Positions 60,241 through 64,000 of a stretch of 64,000 bases of DNA are shown one piece after another (the first letter of the stretch is position 1; the number at the start of each line of letters is the position of its first letter). The notes under the pieces were generated by a model that made no database searches, was not told the origin of the DNA, and saw only the letters and a list, made by a program, of their open reading frames with translations. The position numbers were made by a program, and so were the translations under genes. Source of the DNA: Russula earlei (taxonomy: Eukaryota; Basidiomycota; Agaricomycetes; Russulales; Russulaceae); assembly GCA_025769875.1 (NCBI GenBank), contig JAGFNK010000019.1, positions 124,001-188,000 on the forward strand, read 5' to 3'.

Positions 60241-63200
60241 ATGTCTTTGATGTACGGTAAAGAGAAAGACGATGAGACAGGTGCTTGCCTCGATTCATTG
60301 TTTTTGTGTCCTGATGCTTATCAAGAAACTAGACTCTTTCGATCCGGGTTTCATCTCATTCTTTAACAAGCTTCCCGCCAAGTCTCCAGACACTAATGGC
60401 ACCATCAGGCTTTTCTTCAGGAGAGCCAGCAACGAAGATTTCTACAGCGCGCACGGTGTAGATGCGCTCTACATCGCTCAACATGTGTATCACACCAAGT
60501 CTGTCCTCAAATATCTCGGATCTGGTGGCAAGAAGGCTGGCCTACCGAGCGTCACGTTGAGACCCACAGTCGCAACTTCCTTTCTGAGAGAGGCATTGAC
60601 AATCAGGCAGCTGAAAGTGGAGATATGGATACCCGAGGCTGGCCATGGAAAAAAGGTTTCAAAGTTCAAATTAGACAAGGAAGTACGGCACAGCGCTTTC
60701 CCCCTCTTGTTTCAACTAAAACGGACTCCAAGGCGTCACCTGGGAACCTCCAAGCTGTGGAGGACCTCCTTTTTGTTAATAATGACATCCTATCTCCGCC
60801 GGTTATTATGGCCGTGAAACTGGCGACCACGCCCACTGTTCCCGGTTCCGCTGGTAAAGCGAAGTCAAAGACCGTTGGTATCGCATTTGCAGATACCAGC
60901 TTGCGACAGTTTGGTGTAGCAGATTTTGTGGATAATGATGCATTTTCCAACGTCGAGGTATGCTACTGTGCGTCCCTTATTTGGATGGAGTGGCTGAGTG
61001 CCCGTGTCCTCCAGACTCTTGCGATTCAGCTAGGAATAAAGGAAGCAATCGTCCCAACTGGCACTGTCTCAGGGGAAACGGATCGTGACTTCGATCTCAA
61101 AAAGCTGAGAGACGTCCTCGATAGATGTGGCATCGTCGTTACTGAACGGAAGCCCAGTACGTCTGTGCCCATCCCCAATTTCACGCTTGCTCACTAAACC
61201 CTCTAGGCGAATTTGTTGCAAAAACAGTTGAGGATGATCTCACGCGCTTATTGGCGCCCGCTGCATCAGGGACAGCTACAGCCGAAGGCCCATCCGTGAT
61301 CTGTACGCAATACTTGTCGTTCTCGGAGGTGCTAACCCAACCCTCTTGATAGCCCAGCTTAATCTACCAACTGCACCCTCTGCTGTTGCGGCGTTGATCA
61401 CTTACCTCAGTCTCCTGTCTGATTCATCCAATCACGGTGCCTGGGCTATCCGCACACACGATCTTGGCCAATATATGCGCTTGGATGCGAGTGCACTTCG
61501 CGCCTTGAACCTCATGGACAGTGGAAACGTAAGCCTGTCTTCCGGTGACTACATTCATGATTCATATTGTCTCTTGGAAGGCTTCTGGAACGAAGAACAC
61601 GACGCTACTCGGACTGTTAAATAAATGTAAAACCGCTCAAGGGACGCGCATGCTTGGAAGCTGGCTGAAGCAACCATTAGTCAACTGTCACGAGATCCGT
61701 AAGTATTTTGCCCGGGGTCATCTCCCAAATCATTGATCCTTTTGTGATTAAGTGAAACGGCAAGACTTGGTTGAGATGTTTGTGGAAGACTCGAACGCAC
61801 GTAGGACGCTTCAGGTTGGCCTAACTTGATCAGTTGACACACTGACATGCTGAATGATTACACTAGGATGACTTCATGAAGCTCATGCCTGACATGAACC
61901 GTATCAGCAAAAGATTCCGGAAATCAGTCGCTTCTCTTGAGGACGTTGTACGGGTTTATCAGGCAGTTTTGAAGGTGACATCGGATCTCTAGGAGTGTTC
62001 AGCTTGTAGTGATAACCTTCTTTTATTAGCTAACTGGTCTTATTGAAGCTTTGAAGCACGTTAACGTGAAGACTGAACGTGGTCGTGAGCTTATCAAAGA
62101 AACCTATCTAAGTCACCTCGAAGAACACGCTGCTAATCTTGATAAGTATGCTGAGATGGTCGAGCAAACACTCGATCTCTCTGAGCTTGAAAAGCACAAC
62201 TATGTCATTAAGCCCGATTATGACCCGCGTTTACGCAAGCTCGCAGACCAGATCAGCGCAGCGCGAGACGGGCTGGATGGGGAGCATCGTGATGTGGCAG
62301 ACGATCTCAATCTCGAACTCGACAAAAAGCTACACTTAGAAAATTCGGCGACTTATGGGTACTGCTTCCGACTGACGAAAAATGTCTGCAAATCGTTCAT
62401 CATGGGATACAGTGACTTATTTGTTAATAGGACTCTCGAGCAATCAGCAACAAGCGTAAATATATTGAGCTCGGGACTGTCAAATCTGGAGTTTACTTCA
62501 CGACAACCAAGTTAAAAAACTTCGCCATGGAATACCAAGAGGCATCTGACGCGTATTCGCGGACCCAGAGTGGACTTGTCAAGGAGGTCGTATCGATCGC
62601 GTGTTCGTAGTCTCCCTTTTTTTTTGCGCAAGTATCCAAGTCCTTGCAGCCACATATACACCCGTGCTGGAGTCGCTGAATAGCGTCCTGGCGCACCTAG
62701 ATGTCATTCTGAGGTCGGTCCTGCTGTTCCTCGGTCAAACTGCGTTGACATGACTCTTGTAGCTTTGCCCATATCGCTGTAAATGCTCCCGAAACATATG
62801 TTAAGCCTACCATCGTTGAGAAAGGTTTGTTATCGGTTATTTGCTTGACGATCGCAGAAACCCACGAATATACAGGTGCTGGGGACCTTATCTTCAAAGA
62901 TGCGCGGCACCCTTGTCTTGAAGTACAAGACGATATCAGCTTCATTCCAAACGACGTGGAGATGGTTAAAGGTACGCATTCTCAACCAGACTCATCCCAC
63001 TTGAAATTCACGTCTTCTCTTTGTCAGATAAATCTGAATTCCAAATCATCAGTTCGTTTCGGATTTGTGGTCCTCGTACTACTCTGACCCCTGACAACTA
63101 GCTGGTCCGAATATGGGTGGGAAGAGCACATACATTCGCCAGGTATGTTGCAGAGGCACTGGCCGCCGTGCTCGAGCAGCTCATAGCTTAATACAGGTCG

Positions 63201-64000
63201 GGGTCATCGCACTCTTGGCGCAGATCGGTTCATTCGTACCTTGTTCGTCGGCTCAATTACCTATCTTCGACTCGATTTTATGCCGGGTGGGCGCTGGAGA
63301 TAGCCAGTTGAAGGGCATTTCAACCTTCATGGCTGAGATGTTGGAGACGGCGACTATTCTCAAGGTTGGTTCGTTCTTGCTTGCCATTGATGTGATTTCA
63401 CGTGAAAATCAGTCTGCCACGAAAGATTCACTCATTATCATTGATGAGCTTGGAAGGGGTTCGTCGAGGTTCCCGGGCGACATAATTTTACCACTAACTT
63501 CTCCATGTTTCATAGGGACGTCTACCTATGACGGATTTGGGCTAGCCTGGGCCATATCCGAGTAAGTACATTATATGACACTGAGCATAAAGCTTGCACT
63601 GAGTGTGCATAGGAAAATCGCGTCCGAGATTCACGCATTTTGTTTGTTTGCCACACATTTTCATGAGCTCACTGCACTCGATCAAGAGCTCAACCACGTC
63701 AAAAATCTACACGTTGTCGCTCACGTCTCAGACTCGGAGACCCAGTCTAAGGAACGTGACATTACATTACTCTACAAAGTAGAGCCTGGTGTGTCCACTT
63801 GGCCACCCAACCCTCATACCCAACGTGACAACGTCGATAGGTGTCTCCGACCAAAGCTTCGGCATTCACGTCGCCAGAATGGCAAACTTTCCGGAGCCTG
63901 TCGTTCGGGTAATGTCTTCTTCCTAGATATATGGTCTAGAACCTGACAGAGTCATAGCTCGCCAAACGTAAGGCGGAAGAATTAGAAGACTTTGGCAATG
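60241..64000 (+). CDS. MSH2: DNA mismatch repair protein MSH2 (incomplete at window edge)
   Basis: MutS homolog that recognises mispairs as MSH2-MSH6 or MSH2-MSH3. Exon 1 (60241-60280, [13 protein letters not shown]) is spliced to 60333, giving [21 protein letters not shown]-terminal mismatch and connector domains follow, with [18 protein letters not shown] and [20 protein letters not shown]. Lever/clamp region: [36 protein letters not shown] and [20 protein letters not shown]. ATPase: Walker [15 protein letters not shown] (about 63105-63141), then [20 protein letters not shown]. Walker [12 protein letters not shown] is split by an intron before [15 protein letters not shown] (about 63450-63562). 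[20 protein letters not shown] and [18 protein letters not shown] follow. The coding frame is still open ([13 protein letters not shown]) at 64000. About ten or more introns are needed. Catalytic motifs look intact. Confidence 0.92.

Overview
The window reads as nuclear DNA of a filamentous basidiomycete, probably an agaricomycete. Genes are packed at about 1.5-3 kb spacing and are cut by many 50-60 bp GT-AG introns. One tRNA gene is present. The proteins are ordinary fungal housekeeping enzymes mixed with families typical of mushroom-forming fungi: a flavin halogenase, a stand-alone P450, NACHT-ankyrin STAND proteins, and Copia, Ty3 and hAT elements. All exon boundaries were read by eye from splice motifs and protein continuity. 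No database search was run.

Left part (1-21.9 kb), ordinary gene space. It holds a flavin-dependent halogenase (1035-3624, +), a C2H2/RING zinc-finger protein (3797-5846, -), tRNA-Arg(ACG) (5921-5992, +), long-form RNase Z (6030-9287, -), scavenger decapping enzyme DcpS (9576-10936, +), a WAPL cohesin-release factor (11044-14107, -), a BIR1/survivin-like protein (14161-16601, +), a GPI-anchored secreted protein (16774-18308, +), a small unrecognised protein (18480-19032, +) and a cytochrome P450 (19733-21814, -). Two head-to-head pairs stand out: RNase Z/DcpS (RNA processing) and WAPL/BIR1 (chromosome segregation), the latter only 53 bp apart.

Middle part (about 23.8-55.3 kb), a repeat-rich accessory island. 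A unit of about 7-8 kb, with an upstream flank, a Goodbye-NACHT-ankyrin STAND/NLR-like gene and a short downstream flank, is present twice in direct orientation (gene copies 24952-30712 and 49694-54931). The copies are nearly identical but differ by single-base frameshifts in different places and by 9 versus 4 ankyrin units in a block of 99-bp repeats. Copy 1 is separated from its downstream flank by a nested stack: a TA-flanked inverted-repeat element (30754-42874) contains a hAT element (32383-42618, 8-bp target duplication), which contains a Ty1/Copia element (35996-42381, 5-bp target duplication), which contains a probable solo LTR (38642-39174). A truncated Ty3/gypsy element (about 43136-46790, -) lies between the two duplicated units. 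Copy 2 carries a different inverted-repeat element (47565-49421) in its upstream flank.

Right part (55.8-64 kb), ordinary genes again: the AP-1 clathrin adaptor mu subunit (55839-57529, +), a mitochondrial [2Fe-2S] ferredoxin of the Yah1/adrenodoxin type (57679-58392, -), an uncertain stretch, and mismatch-repair MSH2 (60241 to the window edge, +, incomplete).

The most interesting signal is the duplicated NLR-like gene. It combines a conserved architecture, a Walker A motif assembled across a 25-nt exon, a repeat array that expands and contracts between paralogs, and different inactivating or splitting frameshifts in each copy, in an island with dense transposon insertion.
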